The notes below the pieces were generated by a model. It worked only from the letters and a program-made list of their open reading frames with translations, did no database searches and was not told the origin of the DNA. From an uncultured Prevotella sp. (lineage in GTDB: Bacteria; Bacteroidota; Bacteroidia; Bacteroidales; Bacteroidaceae): a DNA stretch of 30,642 nucleotides. The stretch covers positions 1-30,642 of the forward strand of contig UQQN01000016.1 of assembly GCA_900543155.1 (NCBI GenBank). The letters are read 5' to 3'. Shown in pieces: positions 23,262 through 30,642 of the stretch. The translations under genes were made by a program, and so were the position numbers. How positions within the stretch are numbered: the first letter of the stretch is position 1; each line of letters begins with the position of its first letter.

Positions 23262-23316
23262 GGTGGGTAGTATATGCTATTTGTAGTATATAATTTTTAG
23301 AGGACACTATTAAAAT

Positions 23317-23378
23317 AAGTGACAGGTGAAATTTGAGTTCTCTGTTGTCAAAGAACAACAGGGTTTCACTTGTCACTT
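23317..23378 (+). terminator. Long hairpin after the LolC/E-like gene
   Basis: AAGTGACAGGTGAAA (23317-23331) pairs with TTTCACTTGTCACTT (23364-23378) with one G-T position, and CTGTTGT pairs with ACAACAG (23342-23348 with 23355-23361) as an upper stem. Little T follows. It is probably the 3' end of the operon. Confidence 0.65.
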
Positions 23379-23390
23379 TCTACGAGCTGC

Positions 23391-23426
23391 GAATTTTCAC
23401 AATGTATTTAGCGTGAATTTTCACAA
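23391..23426. repeat. 12-base direct repeat
   Basis: GAATTTTCACAA occurs at 23391-23402 and again at 23415-23426, 24 bases apart, in the gap between two converging genes. Function unknown. Confidence 0.6.
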
Positions 23427-23480
23427 CGGATAGGTATGTAGCTGACCATTATGCAATGGAATATACGATTTCATATTAAA

Positions 23481-23511
23481 TTCGCAACGCTGATTAAGCG
23501 TTTGTAGCGAA
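23481..23511 (-). terminator. Probable ligA terminator hairpin
   Basis: AACGCT-GATTA-AGCGTT (23486-23502) is a perfect stem-loop. On the outside TTCGC (23481-23485) pairs with GCGAA (23507-23511) across a short bulge. It lies about 30 bases beyond the ligA stop codon on the minus strand. No T run follows, so it may be a 3' stabiliser. Confidence 0.5.
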
Positions 23512-23539
23512 GCACCGACATGTGTCATGTAAGAGAATT

Positions 23540-25555
23540 TTAATCTCCACTAATTTTTTCCAAGAAAGTAGCTTCGTCAATGATGGGGATTCCTAATTTT
23601 TCGGCTTTTTCGCGTTTTGAAGGTCCCATACCTTCGCCAGCAAGGATAAAGGACGTTTTTTTAGAGATGCTGCCCGTGTTCTTGCCACCATTCTCTTCGA
23701 TAATCTTTTTATATTCCTCGCGTGAATGTTTTTCAAAGGTGCCACTAATCACAATAGTCTGACCTTCGAGTGCGGTAGATGCCAATTCCTTTTCTTCAAC
23801 CTGCATCTGCACGCCCACTTCGGTTAAGCGCTGAATGAGTTGAATGTTGCGTTCTTCGCGTAAGAAGGTGCGTACACTCGAGGCAATGATATCGCCTACG
23901 CCCTCACAAGTCATAAGGTCGTCGATGGTAGCGTTAAACAAGTTCTGCATCGACTTGAAGTGTCGCGCAATGTTTTTAGCCACGACCTTGCCCACAAAGC
24001 GAATGCCTAAGGCAAAGAGCACACGCTCAAAAGGCACTTGTTTGCTTGCCTCAATGCCATCAATTATTTTGTGAGCAGAACGCATCTTGTTACCATCAAA
24101 TCCCCAAAGATCTTCTACCTTCAGTTTATAAAGGTCGGCAACATCGTGTATTAAACCACGTTCAAAATAGTCGTCGATTGTTTCAGGACCTAACGAGTCG
24201 ATGTTCATGGCGTCGCGACTAATAAAATGCTCAATTCTGCCTTTTAGTTGTGGTGGACATGCCGTGTCGTTAGGGCAGTAGTGGGCAGCTTCGCCAGGAT
24301 ATCTTACCAATTCAGCGCCACATTCGGGGCATTGATGAATAAAGCAGACCTTCTCGCCTAATTGATTACCCAGCTTTTTGCGTGCCTCTAAGTCTACACC
24401 CACAATTTGGGGAATAATTTCGCCCGCTTTTTCTACAAAGACATGGTCGCCCAAGTGCAGGTCGAGTTGATTGATAATATCCTCATTATGGAGCGAAGCA
24501 CGGCGCACCGTGGTTCCGGCAAGCAATACGGGTTCCATGTTTGCCACAGGGGTTACAGCACCCGTTCTGCCCACCTGGTAAGTTACTTTGAGCAAGGGGG
24601 TGCAAGCTCTTTCGGCTTTAAATTTATAGGCAATCGCCCAACGCGGACTCTTAGCCGTGAAGCCTAATTGCTGTTGCTGTTCTAAAGAGTTTACTTTAAG
24701 CACAATGCCATCGGTGGCAACGGGGAGCTCGCGTCGGTGAATATCCCAATAGTCGATATATTGAAAAATCTCGTCTACACTATGTGCCAGTTGCACGTGT
24801 TTAGATATTTGAAAACCCCATTTTCGTGCCTCTTTTAATCGGCCGTAATGTGTGGGTTGCGTCAGTTCGTTGCCAATCACGTAATAAAGGTAGGCATCCA
24901 AATGGCGCTTGGCAACAGTGGCAGAACTTTTGCTTTTAAGTGTACCCGAAGCGGCATTTCGCGGATTGGCAAAGAGCGGTTCTTCGCGAGCTTCGCGTTC
25001 GGCATTAAGTTTTTCAAAACTAGTCCAAGGCATGAGCACTTCACCTCGAATTTCAAAATCGGGTGGACAACCTATGTTGTCGGGAATCTCGAGCGGAATG
25101 GTACGAATAGTTTTCACGTTGGCGGTTACGTCATCGCCTTTCACACCATCACCACGTGTCACGGCATGCTTCAATCGATAGTTTTCGTAAGTAAGCGAGA
25201 TGCTCAATCCATCGAATTTCAGTTCGCAGCAAATTTCGAAAGACTTTCCATTAAGTCCTTCGCTCACTCTATTGTAAAATGCCTCAACGTCCTCGCGCGA
25301 GTAGGTATTGCCCAAAGAAAGCATCGGGGTGGTATGTGCAATTTGCACAAAATTCTGGCTCAAGTCGCTACCCACTCTTACAGAAGGTGAGTTAGGGTCA
25401 GCCATTTCGGGATGCTTACTTTCTAAGTCCACGAGTTCGTGCATCAAGGCATCAAACTCCTGATCGGTAATAGTGGGCGCATTCTTTATGTAGTAATTGT
25501 CATTGTGTTTATGCAATTCTTTGCGTAATTGCAAAATTCGCTCTTTTTCGTTCAT
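23540..25555 (-). CDS. ligA: NAD-dependent DNA ligase
   Basis: 671 residues, the standard LigA length. The adenylated lysine is K113 in CELKFDGLSIS, followed by TRGDGVKGDDVTANVKTI. The OB domain follows, then a four-cysteine zinc finger (CPECG ... YCPNDTACP, about 413-438), helix-hairpin-helix repeats (about 450-580, including CEGVGDIIASSV) and a C-terminal BRCT domain (about 590-671, GQTIVISGTFEKHSREEY). It seals nicks in replication and repair using NAD+. It is divergent from trmD, with 102 bases between the start codons. Confidence 0.98.
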   Translation of the reverse strand: MNEKERILQLRKELHKHNDNYYIKNAPTITDQEFDALMHELVDLESKHPEMADPNSPSVRVGSDLSQNFVQIAHTTPMLSLGNTYSREDVEAFYNRVSEGLNGKSFEICCELKFDGLSISLTYENYRLKHAVTRGDGVKGDDVTANVKTIRTIPLEIPDNIGCPPDFEIRGEVLMPWTSFEKLNAEREAREEPLFANPRNAASGTLKSKSSATVAKRHLDAYLYYVIGNELTQPTHYGRLKEARKWGFQISKHVQLAHSVDEIFQYIDYWDIHRRELPVATDGIVLKVNSLEQQQQLGFTAKSPRWAIAYKFKAERACTPLLKVTYQVGRTGAVTPVANMEPVLLAGTTVRRASLHNEDIINQLDLHLGDHVFVEKAGEIIPQIVGVDLEARKKLGNQLGEKVCFIHQCPECGAELVRYPGEAAHYCPNDTACPPQLKGRIEHFISRDAMNIDSLGPETIDDYFERGLIHDVADLYKLKVEDLWGFDGNKMRSAHKIIDGIEASKQVPFERVLFALGIRFVGKVVAKNIARHFKSMQNLFNATIDDLMTCEGVGDIIASSVRTFLREERNIQLIQRLTEVGVQMQVEEKELASTALEGQTIVISGTFEKHSREEYKKIIEENGGKNTGSISKKTSFILAGEGMGPSKREKAEKLGIPIIDEATFLEKISGD

Positions 25556-25582
25556 TGCTTAGTTGGGATGTTAATTTGAATA

Positions 25583-25590
25583 CAAAAATA
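25583..25590 (-). promoter_or_regulatory. Probable -7 element of ligA
   Basis: The minus strand reads TATTTTTG, a TAnnTTTG match, about 28 bases ahead of the ligA start codon. No clear -33 TTTG is present at the right distance. Confidence 0.45.
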
Positions 25591-25613
25591 CAGACTTTTC
25601 GACAATAAATTTG

Positions 25614-25621
25614 TACTTTTG
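25614..25621 (+). promoter_or_regulatory. Probable -7 element of trmD
   Basis: TACTTTTG fits TAnnTTTG and stands 36 bases before the trmD ATG. It lies back to back with the ligA -7 box, 23 bases away, so the two promoters must share or compete for the same stretch. The -33 region is not consensus. Confidence 0.5.
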
Positions 25622-25657
25622 CACAATAATATTTTCAAAAATCACATCCCTATAGAT

Positions 25658-26332
25658 ATGCGCATAGACATCATTACAGTTCTTCCTGAAATGCTCGACG
25701 GCTTTGTAAACACTTCCATTTTGGCTCGAGCGCAAAAGAAAGGTCTTGTAGAAATTCACATACACAATCTACGTGACTATACCACAGACAAGCATCGTCG
25801 CGTAGACGATTACCCCTTTGGCGGTTTTGCTGGAATGGTAATGCAGTGTCAGCCTATTGATGCTTGCATTAGCAAGTTGATGTCTGAACGCGAATATGAT
25901 GAAGTAATTTTTACTTCGCCCGATGGTGAGCAGTTTAATCAGCCTATGGCAAACGAACTTTCGTTGAAGAAGAATATCATTATTCTTTGCGGACACTATA
26001 AGGGCATTGACTATCGTATTCGTGAACACCTTATTACAAAGGAAATCAGCGTGGGCGATTATGTGCTTACGGGTGGTGAATTGCCTGCGGCAGTTATTAG
26101 CGATGCCCTTGTGCGTCTTGTGCCAGGAGTGTTGAGCGATGAACAGAGTGCATTAAGCGACTCTTTCCAAGATAATTTGTTGGCAGCTCCTGTATACACA
26201 CGTCCTGCCGACTACAAAGGTTGGAAGGTGCCCGATGTGTTGCTTTCGGGACATGATGCTAAAATCAAAGAATGGGAGTTGCAGCAGAGCCTTGAACGTA
26301 CCAAGCGCTTGCGTCCCGACTTGTTGAAATAA
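25658..26332 (+). CDS. trmD: tRNA (guanine-N1-)-methyltransferase TrmD
   Basis: 224 residues from the ATG at 25658; an upstream in-frame TTG at 25619 overlaps the -7 box and is rejected. MRIDIITVLPEML is the typical N-terminus. The trefoil-knot SAM site is formed by ILCGHYKGIDYRIRE (109-123) and YVLTGGELPAAVISDA (135-150), and GGFAGMVM (55-62) is also conserved. It methylates G37 next to the anticodon of several tRNAs to prevent frameshifting. It is not next to rimM, rpsP or rplS as in many bacteria; it stands alone here. Confidence 0.97.
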   Translation: MRIDIITVLPEMLDGFVNTSILARAQKKGLVEIHIHNLRDYTTDKHRRVDDYPFGGFAGMVMQCQPIDACISKLMSEREYDEVIFTSPDGEQFNQPMANELSLKKNIIILCGHYKGIDYRIREHLITKEISVGDYVLTGGELPAAVISDALVRLVPGVLSDEQSALSDSFQDNLLAAPVYTRPADYKGWKVPDVLLSGHDAKIKEWELQQSLERTKRLRPDLLK

Positions 26333-26450
26333 AAAAATCACTCTTGAGGGTAGTGTTTAAAATTGGCAAAATGTTTTGCACGATTTTTCGTTGAAAATTG
26401 GTGGCATATTGACACCTAAATAGTTCGTAATACTTAATACTTAAGCAGTT

Positions 26451-26566
26451 ACCCCATTAGGGGTGAGATAAGGTAGCCAGGTATGTGAAGGGAACTGTTC
26501 CACTTCTCATGCCTGGTTATATGTTATACACCACAACTAAATGGTTCACCCTGTTATGGGTGAGAT
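26451..26566. repeat. Interspersed structured repeat, copy 2
   Basis: 26451-26490 is the exact reverse complement of 22-61. The adjoining hairpin is long: 26477-26495 (CCAGGTATGTGAAGGGAAC) pairs with 26497-26516 with a few mismatches. After a spacer, 26538-26566 matches the reverse complement of 43-71 at 25 of 29 positions, so the motif TCACCC-n-TAA-nn-GGGTGA occurs on both sides of the hairpin. The gap 26333-26848 contains this repeat, the putative operator and the sialidase promoter, and no gene. Confidence 0.8.
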
Positions 26567-26662
26567 TGGGCATAGGCGAATAGCCGTTTCTTTTCGTCAA
26601 CTATTCTTCAAATTGTGATATGGAAAACAAAAATTGCTGATATGAATAAGGTATATTTGTGT

Positions 26663-26702
26663 GACTAGTAAGTTGTCTTAATGTTTTTTACATATACTAG
26701 TC
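26663..26702. other. Inverted repeat GACTAGTA/TACTAGTC
   Basis: Eight perfect base pairs (26663-26670 with 26695-26702) around a 24-base loop, in the long region upstream of the sialidase. TATATTTG (26652-26659), a -7-like box, stands just ahead. Function unknown; it could be a leader hairpin or a regulator site. Confidence 0.4.
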
Positions 26703-26751
26703 TCTAAAACTGCAAGCTACTGATTTCAAAAACAATAGATAATAGATTAAA

Positions 26752-26769
26752 ATATGTTTTATAACATAT
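26752..26769. promoter_or_regulatory. Palindrome upstream of the sialidase promoter (possible operator)
   Basis: ATATGTT-TTAT-AACATAT is a perfect 18-base palindrome centred about 41 bases before the sialidase -7 box, the position expected for an activator or repressor dimer. It is AT-rich, so chance cannot be excluded. The regulator is unknown. Confidence 0.4.
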
Positions 26770-26801
26770 AAAAAGATATGACTTTTTTGGTAAGAAGTGT
26801 G

Positions 26802-26809
26802 TAATTTTG
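26802..26809 (+). promoter_or_regulatory. Probable -7 element of the sialidase gene
   Basis: TAATTTTG fits TAnnTTTG and lies 39 bases before the ATG at 26849. Only TATG (26777-26780) is found near the -33 position, so the promoter may need an activator. Confidence 0.55.
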
Positions 26810-26848
26810 CAGCCGAAAAAATTACAATCTACATCTAATCTTTTTATA

Positions 26849-29800
26849 ATGAGAAATCAAATACTCCTTACCACAATCCTTTGTGGCTGCAGTCTTACGG
26901 CTTGGTCATCAATGCCAATTACACAGCCGTGGCAGACAGTTGTGATGGCTGAAGATGCCACCCCCGAGGTTACAACGGGCGAAATTTCTGTGACAACAGA
27001 GAACGGTAGTTTTACTAAATCAAATGGCAATTGGGCTTCAGAGTGGACTTTCGAGAAAACAGGCCCACAGTTGACTTTGGGATGTGGCGCTAACAATATA
27101 TCGGTAGCCAATAGCAAAAATGGCGTGATGCAAGTTTATGCAGGTGCTGCTCACTCTGCGGTCTATAACATTGCGATTCCTGCAGGTTACGTAATTACAG
27201 GCTATAGCTTTGATTTTGTAAAGACAAGCGGTAGCACCGAAGCCACAGTGGAAGCAGGTGGAAAAACGCTCACAAGCTCAGAAACTTCGCAGAAGGTGGA
27301 GGTAACAGGCTTGGATGTTCGTTCTACGGCAGCCTTTAAAATCTCAGGTGGTAACTATGCTATTGATATCACTAACTTCAAGGTAACTTATAAGACTATT
27401 GTTTCTAACCCTTCGCAGTTGGCAATCAACTTGGCTAATGGCTATTTGTCATCGTTTAATAACAGTACTACATACGGTTCCTCTTGGTATTCTCACCAAA
27501 ATTCTCCTTTGGTAGAGTTTACAAGTGGTGCGAAAATTAACAACATCGACATAAAGAATAGCACCAACGAAATGTTGCGTGTTTATCGCGGTACACTAGG
27601 AGTTAATGGTGCTTACACGCTGAATGTGTCGAAGGGTTACCGCATTACAGGTTTTGACTTTGACTTTGTGGCAACCGATGCAAGCAAAACCGTTACGCTC
27701 ACGGATGCAAGTAAAAAGGAATTTACAAGCAGTGCGGATAAACAGCATGTGGCAGTAACAGGTTTGGCAACCGATACGGTTGAGGCATTTGTATTAGTAG
27801 GTGGTAACAATGCCATTGACATTACCAACTTTAATGTGCATTACGAACCCATTCCTGAAAAAGAAGATACAACGGTTACAGACACTGTAGCCATTCCTTC
27901 TATCGATATCAACACCACCACAGGTTCGTTTGTTAGCAAGAATCAGAATGGTTCATGGGCTTCGTTGTGGAAGTCTACACAATCGAGTCCCTACTTTAAC
28001 TTGGGATGCGGTGCTAATAATATGGATGTGAACAATAGCACCGATGGTAAGATTATTGCTTATGTGGGCAATCAAACCAATTCGTGCGATTATACATTGA
28101 GCGTAGAACGTGGTTGGAAAATTACGGGCTATAGTTTCGACTTTGTGCGTGTAACAGGTAAAAATGCGGTTACGCTGACCGATGTGAATGGTAATACATT
28201 TACAAGTAGCGATGAGGTTCAGCATGTAAGTGTGGATAATCTGAAAAAATCATCGTTGAAGGCATTTAACTTGAGCGGTGGAAACGATGGCGTAGTAATT
28301 ACCAACTTTAAGGTAAAGTACGTTGTAGATAGCGCTTACGTGGCAGCAGACTTCCATACGTTTACAGTATTTGATAATACAGGCAGCGTGCCTTATCGCA
28401 TCCCTGCCATTGGTACAGCCCAAGATGGTAGTCTTGTAGCCGTTGCCGACTATCGTTATAGTAAAGCAGATATTGGTAGCGGTCGTGTCGACCTTCACAT
28501 TCGTATCTCACATGATAATGGTTTGACTTGGGGCGATGTGATGGATTTAGAACAATTCCGTGGCGATGGCAATCTTTCAGAATGGCGTCATGATAAGGCA
28601 GCATTTGGCGATCCTTGTATTGTGGGCGACCGTGAAAGTCCCCGCATGATGATAACCTCATGCTCAGGCTTCCCTGGCTTCTTCGATGCAACCGATCGTC
28701 ACCAAGGTTGGGCACGTTGGTACTCTAACGATAATGGCCTCACTTGGGGACAACCTGAATATCTTGACGAAAAGTTCATTTACGAACCCTTAAAGAAAGC
28801 AGGTTATAATGTACAGGGCTTCTTCGTAGGTTCGGGTAAGATTTTCCAAAGCCACCATATTAAGCGTGGCGATTATTATCGCTTGTATTGCGCAGGTTCA
28901 ACGCAAGAGAATGGTGGCAATAAGAAGAACTGGGTGCTCTATTCCGACGACTTTGGCGAAACATGGGAGTTTTTAGGAGGCACAAGCAAGGCTCCGATTA
29001 TATCTACTGCCGACGAACCCAAGGTTGAAGAATTGCCCAACGGCAACGTGATTCTTTCAAGTCGCGATGTTTCAGGACGTTACTACAACATCTTTACATT
29101 TAGTGGTAACGATGGCATTAGTGGTAGCTGGGGCGAAAAGGCACTTTCAAGTTCGGCAGTCAACGGTTTGGTTGCCAACAATGGCTGCAATGGCGAAATC
29201 CAGATTGTGCCAGTAGTACGCAAAAAAGATGGCAAGAAAACATTCCTTGCGTTGCAATCATTGCCCACTTCAGGACGTACCAATGTCAGCATCTTCTATA
29301 AGGATCTTACAGACGAGGCTACTTATACCACACCTGCAAACTTTGCAAAAGATTGGGATGGTAGTTTCGTAGTATGCGACTTCTCATCAGCTTATAGCAC
29401 ATGGAGTTGGCAGCACGACAATGCCCTTGCCTTCCTCTACGAAGAGGGTGGTGGTACAGGTGGTGGCTACAACATTGTGTACAAACGCATTGATATCCCC
29501 ACAATTACAAACCAGGAATACGACTTTGACACTTCGTATAAGTACGAACGCTTCAATATCGATTGGGCGCAGGCTGATTTGAATAAGGAAATGGCTTCGT
29601 TGCTTACTACGGTTAAGAAAACTTCAGAGGCAAACACATCCTTTGTAAAAGGTGATAAGCTTATTACAGATGCAAGCCAATTAACCTGTAAGTTTGGTCA
29701 TAAAGAAATGGGTGGCACAGGTGGTGATGCACAAGATATTAGCAATCTAATTGACGGTGATCCTGCTACTTATTATCACACCTATTGGGGTGCAGGCGAT

Positions 29801-30415
29801 CAGCCCAATGGCTCGCATTTTATGGATGTAACGCTTCCCGAAAGTCAGATGTTTCAGGGTAATATTGAGGTAGACGTAACCCGTCGTTCAGGTGCAAACT
29901 ACGACCATATTACGCAGTTTACAATCTCAGGTTGGAATAATAATGCAACCGATACTACACAAATTGCCGTAGTCAATGTACCTAATGCCTCGGCAGGTAA
30001 GGAAGCTACTTGCGAATTTACCATCCCCGAAGGTAAAAGTTATAGTTCGCTTCGTTTCAATGTAACAGGCACTACCAGCAACCGTGGTTATTGGCACATG
30101 GCAGAGTTTCAGCTTTACCCTGTATCGCTCGACCCAAAGTGTTTGAATGCTTTGTGTGCGGATGCTTACAAGCAGCTTGCCGAAGCTATAGCCACTGCTG
30201 AGGCTGTAGAAAAAGTTTCAGAGGCTGATATTACAGCTTTGCAGACTGCTTATCAAGCTTATTTGGACGCTTTAGCACCTATCACAAGCATTGGTGGTGT
30301 AAGTATCCAGCCTGCTACAACAACAGGTTCAGCCATCTACGACTTACAAGGTCGCAAAGTACAACGCATGGTCAAAGGCGTTTACATTGTGAATGGCAAG
30401 AAGGTTGTAAGATGA
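26849..30415 (+). CDS. Secreted multidomain sialidase (GH33) with type IX-like C-terminal tail
   Basis: 1188 residues from the ATG at 26849; an upstream TTG in frame overlaps the promoter. A signal peptide is at about 1-22. Three homologous beta-rich repeats of about 140 residues follow (about 44-184, 191-335 and 350-495), each with a WxS segment, GCGANN or an equivalent, ITGYSFDFV and a closing IDITNFKV-type strand. The sialidase domain (about 500-900) has the YRIP arginine motif (about 512-515) and Asp boxes SHDNGLTW, SNDNGLTW and SDDFGETW. Candidate triad arginines lie in SRDVSGRYY and TSGRTNVSI. An F5/8-type carbohydrate-binding domain follows (about 939-1093), then an alanine-rich helical stretch and a tail (IYDLQGRKVQ ... 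GVYIVNGKKVV) typical of type IX-exported Prevotella proteins. It should release sialic acid from host glycans. No sialic-acid catabolic genes are adjacent. Confidence 0.93.
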   Translation: MRNQILLTTILCGCSLTAWSSMPITQPWQTVVMAEDATPEVTTGEISVTTENGSFTKSNGNWASEWTFEKTGPQLTLGCGANNISVANSKNGVMQVYAGAAHSAVYNIAIPAGYVITGYSFDFVKTSGSTEATVEAGGKTLTSSETSQKVEVTGLDVRSTAAFKISGGNYAIDITNFKVTYKTIVSNPSQLAINLANGYLSSFNNSTTYGSSWYSHQNSPLVEFTSGAKINNIDIKNSTNEMLRVYRGTLGVNGAYTLNVSKGYRITGFDFDFVATDASKTVTLTDASKKEFTSSADKQHVAVTGLATDTVEAFVLVGGNNAIDITNFNVHYEPIPEKEDTTVTDTVAIPSIDINTTTGSFVSKNQNGSWASLWKSTQSSPYFNLGCGANNMDVNNSTDGKIIAYVGNQTNSCDYTLSVERGWKITGYSFDFVRVTGKNAVTLTDVNGNTFTSSDEVQHVSVDNLKKSSLKAFNLSGGNDGVVITNFKVKYVVDSAYVAADFHTFTVFDNTGSVPYRIPAIGTAQDGSLVAVADYRYSKADIGSGRVDLHIRISHDNGLTWGDVMDLEQFRGDGNLSEWRHDKAAFGDPCIVGDRESPRMMITSCSGFPGFFDATDRHQGWARWYSNDNGLTWGQPEYLDEKFIYEPLKKAGYNVQGFFVGSGKIFQSHHIKRGDYYRLYCAGSTQENGGNKKNWVLYSDDFGETWEFLGGTSKAPIISTADEPKVEELPNGNVILSSRDVSGRYYNIFTFSGNDGISGSWGEKALSSSAVNGLVANNGCNGEIQIVPVVRKKDGKKTFLALQSLPTSGRTNVSIFYKDLTDEATYTTPANFAKDWDGSFVVCDFSSAYSTWSWQHDNALAFLYEEGGGTGGGYNIVYKRIDIPTITNQEYDFDTSYKYERFNIDWAQADLNKEMASLLTTVKKTSEANTSFVKGDKLITDASQLTCKFGHKEMGGTGGDAQDISNLIDGDPATYYHTYWGAGDQPNGSHFMDVTLPESQMFQGNIEVDVTRRSGANYDHITQFTISGWNNNATDTTQIAVVNVPNASAGKEATCEFTIPEGKSYSSLRFNVTGTTSNRGYWHMAEFQLYPVSLDPKCLNALCADAYKQLAEAIATAEAVEKVSEADITALQTAYQAYLDALAPITSIGGVSIQPATTTGSAIYDLQGRKVQRMVKGVYIVNGKKVVR

Positions 30416-30419
30416 AGGT

Positions 30420-30512
30420 AATGTAAAAATGTATAATGTATAAAATGCCATGCAGCAATAAACGATGAAGTTTATCGCTGCATGGCATTTTATACATTAT
30501 ACATTTTACATT
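30420..30512 (+). terminator. Very long near-perfect hairpin after the sialidase gene
   Basis: 30420-30456 pairs with 30477-30512 over 36 base pairs with a single bulged A, and ATAAAC/GTTTAT extends the stem inward past an A-C mismatch, leaving a loop of about six bases (GATGAA). It starts 5 bases after the stop codon. The length is far beyond that of a normal terminator; it may be a small mobile repeat that now ends the transcript. Confidence 0.75.
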
Positions 30513-30523
30513 ATAAATTAAAA

Positions 30524-30551
30524 AAAAGGACCTTGCAAGCAAGATCCTTTC
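30524..30551 (-). terminator. tRNA-Arg terminator
   Basis: On the minus strand AAAGGATCTTGC is followed by TTGCAAGGTCCTTT and then a run of T residues. The stem is about 10 bp with an A-C position. It lies about 20 bases beyond the tRNA 3' end. Confidence 0.75.
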
Positions 30552-30568
30552 AAATATACGAGTTGTAG

Positions 30569-30642
30569 TGACTCCTATAGGATTCAAACCTATAACCTTT
30601 TGATCCGTAGTCAAATGCTCTATTCAGTTGAGCTAAGGAGCC
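30569..30642 (-). tRNA. tRNA-Arg (anticodon ACG)
   Basis: On the minus strand the acceptor arm GGCTCCT pairs with AGGAGTC. The D arm is GCTC...GAGC, the anticodon arm TTTGA-CTACGGA-TCAAA with anticodon ACG, and the T arm ATAGG-TTTGAAT-CCTAT. The discriminator base is A and CCA is not encoded. The first base of the anticodon should be converted to inosine by TadA to read CGU, CGC and CGA. The gene fills the right end of the window, and its 5' end coincides with base 30642. Confidence 0.93.

Overview
The window looks like a chromosomal segment of a Bacteroidota species, most likely a Prevotella-like member of the Bacteroidales. Four things point there: promoters fit the phylum's consensus (TTTG at -33, TAnnTTTG at -7); the MacB-type transporter is split into separate ATPase and permease genes; LytS/LytTR regulation is present; and a secreted sialidase ends in a Prevotella-style type IX secretion tail. 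Most of the window is conserved housekeeping sequence. Accessory material is confined to the two ends and to one gap at about 16.9-18.5 kb.

Layout. 1-675 is non-coding: one copy of an interspersed repeat, then a 0.4-kb element bounded by imperfect 32-bp inverted repeats. 676-5319 (+) encodes a three-part efflux/export system: TolC-like outer membrane protein, MacA-like adaptor, MacB-type ATPase and permease. A LytS-type histidine kinase and LytTR response regulator follow at 5509-7423 (+). On the minus strand, 16877 down to 7548 reads tig, clpP, clpX, recQ, glnS and a TPR protein, so trigger factor, the ClpXP protease, a DNA helicase and a tRNA synthetase lie in one direction, separated by hairpins. 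16878-18492 is a largely non-coding gap. It holds a predicted small RNA with a consensus promoter and an intrinsic terminator, a small orphan gene with its own consensus promoter, a relic of a phage terminase large subunit, and a short tandem repeat.

18493-23261 (+) carries a SpoU/TrmH rRNA/tRNA methyltransferase, a family 2 glycosyltransferase with a degenerate metal-binding motif, a class I aminotransferase and a LolC/E-type permease. ligA (-) and trmD (+) are divergent at 23540-26332. Next come a second copy of the interspersed repeat, inverted relative to the first, and a 1188-residue multidomain sialidase (26849-30415, +). A very long hairpin and a tRNA-Arg(ACG) gene (-) close the window.

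The best candidates for something undescribed are the predicted small RNA at about 17297-17384 and the structured repeats: the 40-bp exact inverted pair 22-61/26451-26490 with its satellite motifs, and the element at 58-464. Nearly every gene block also ends in an unusually long, imperfect hairpin. No complete unknown defence or mobile system is visible.
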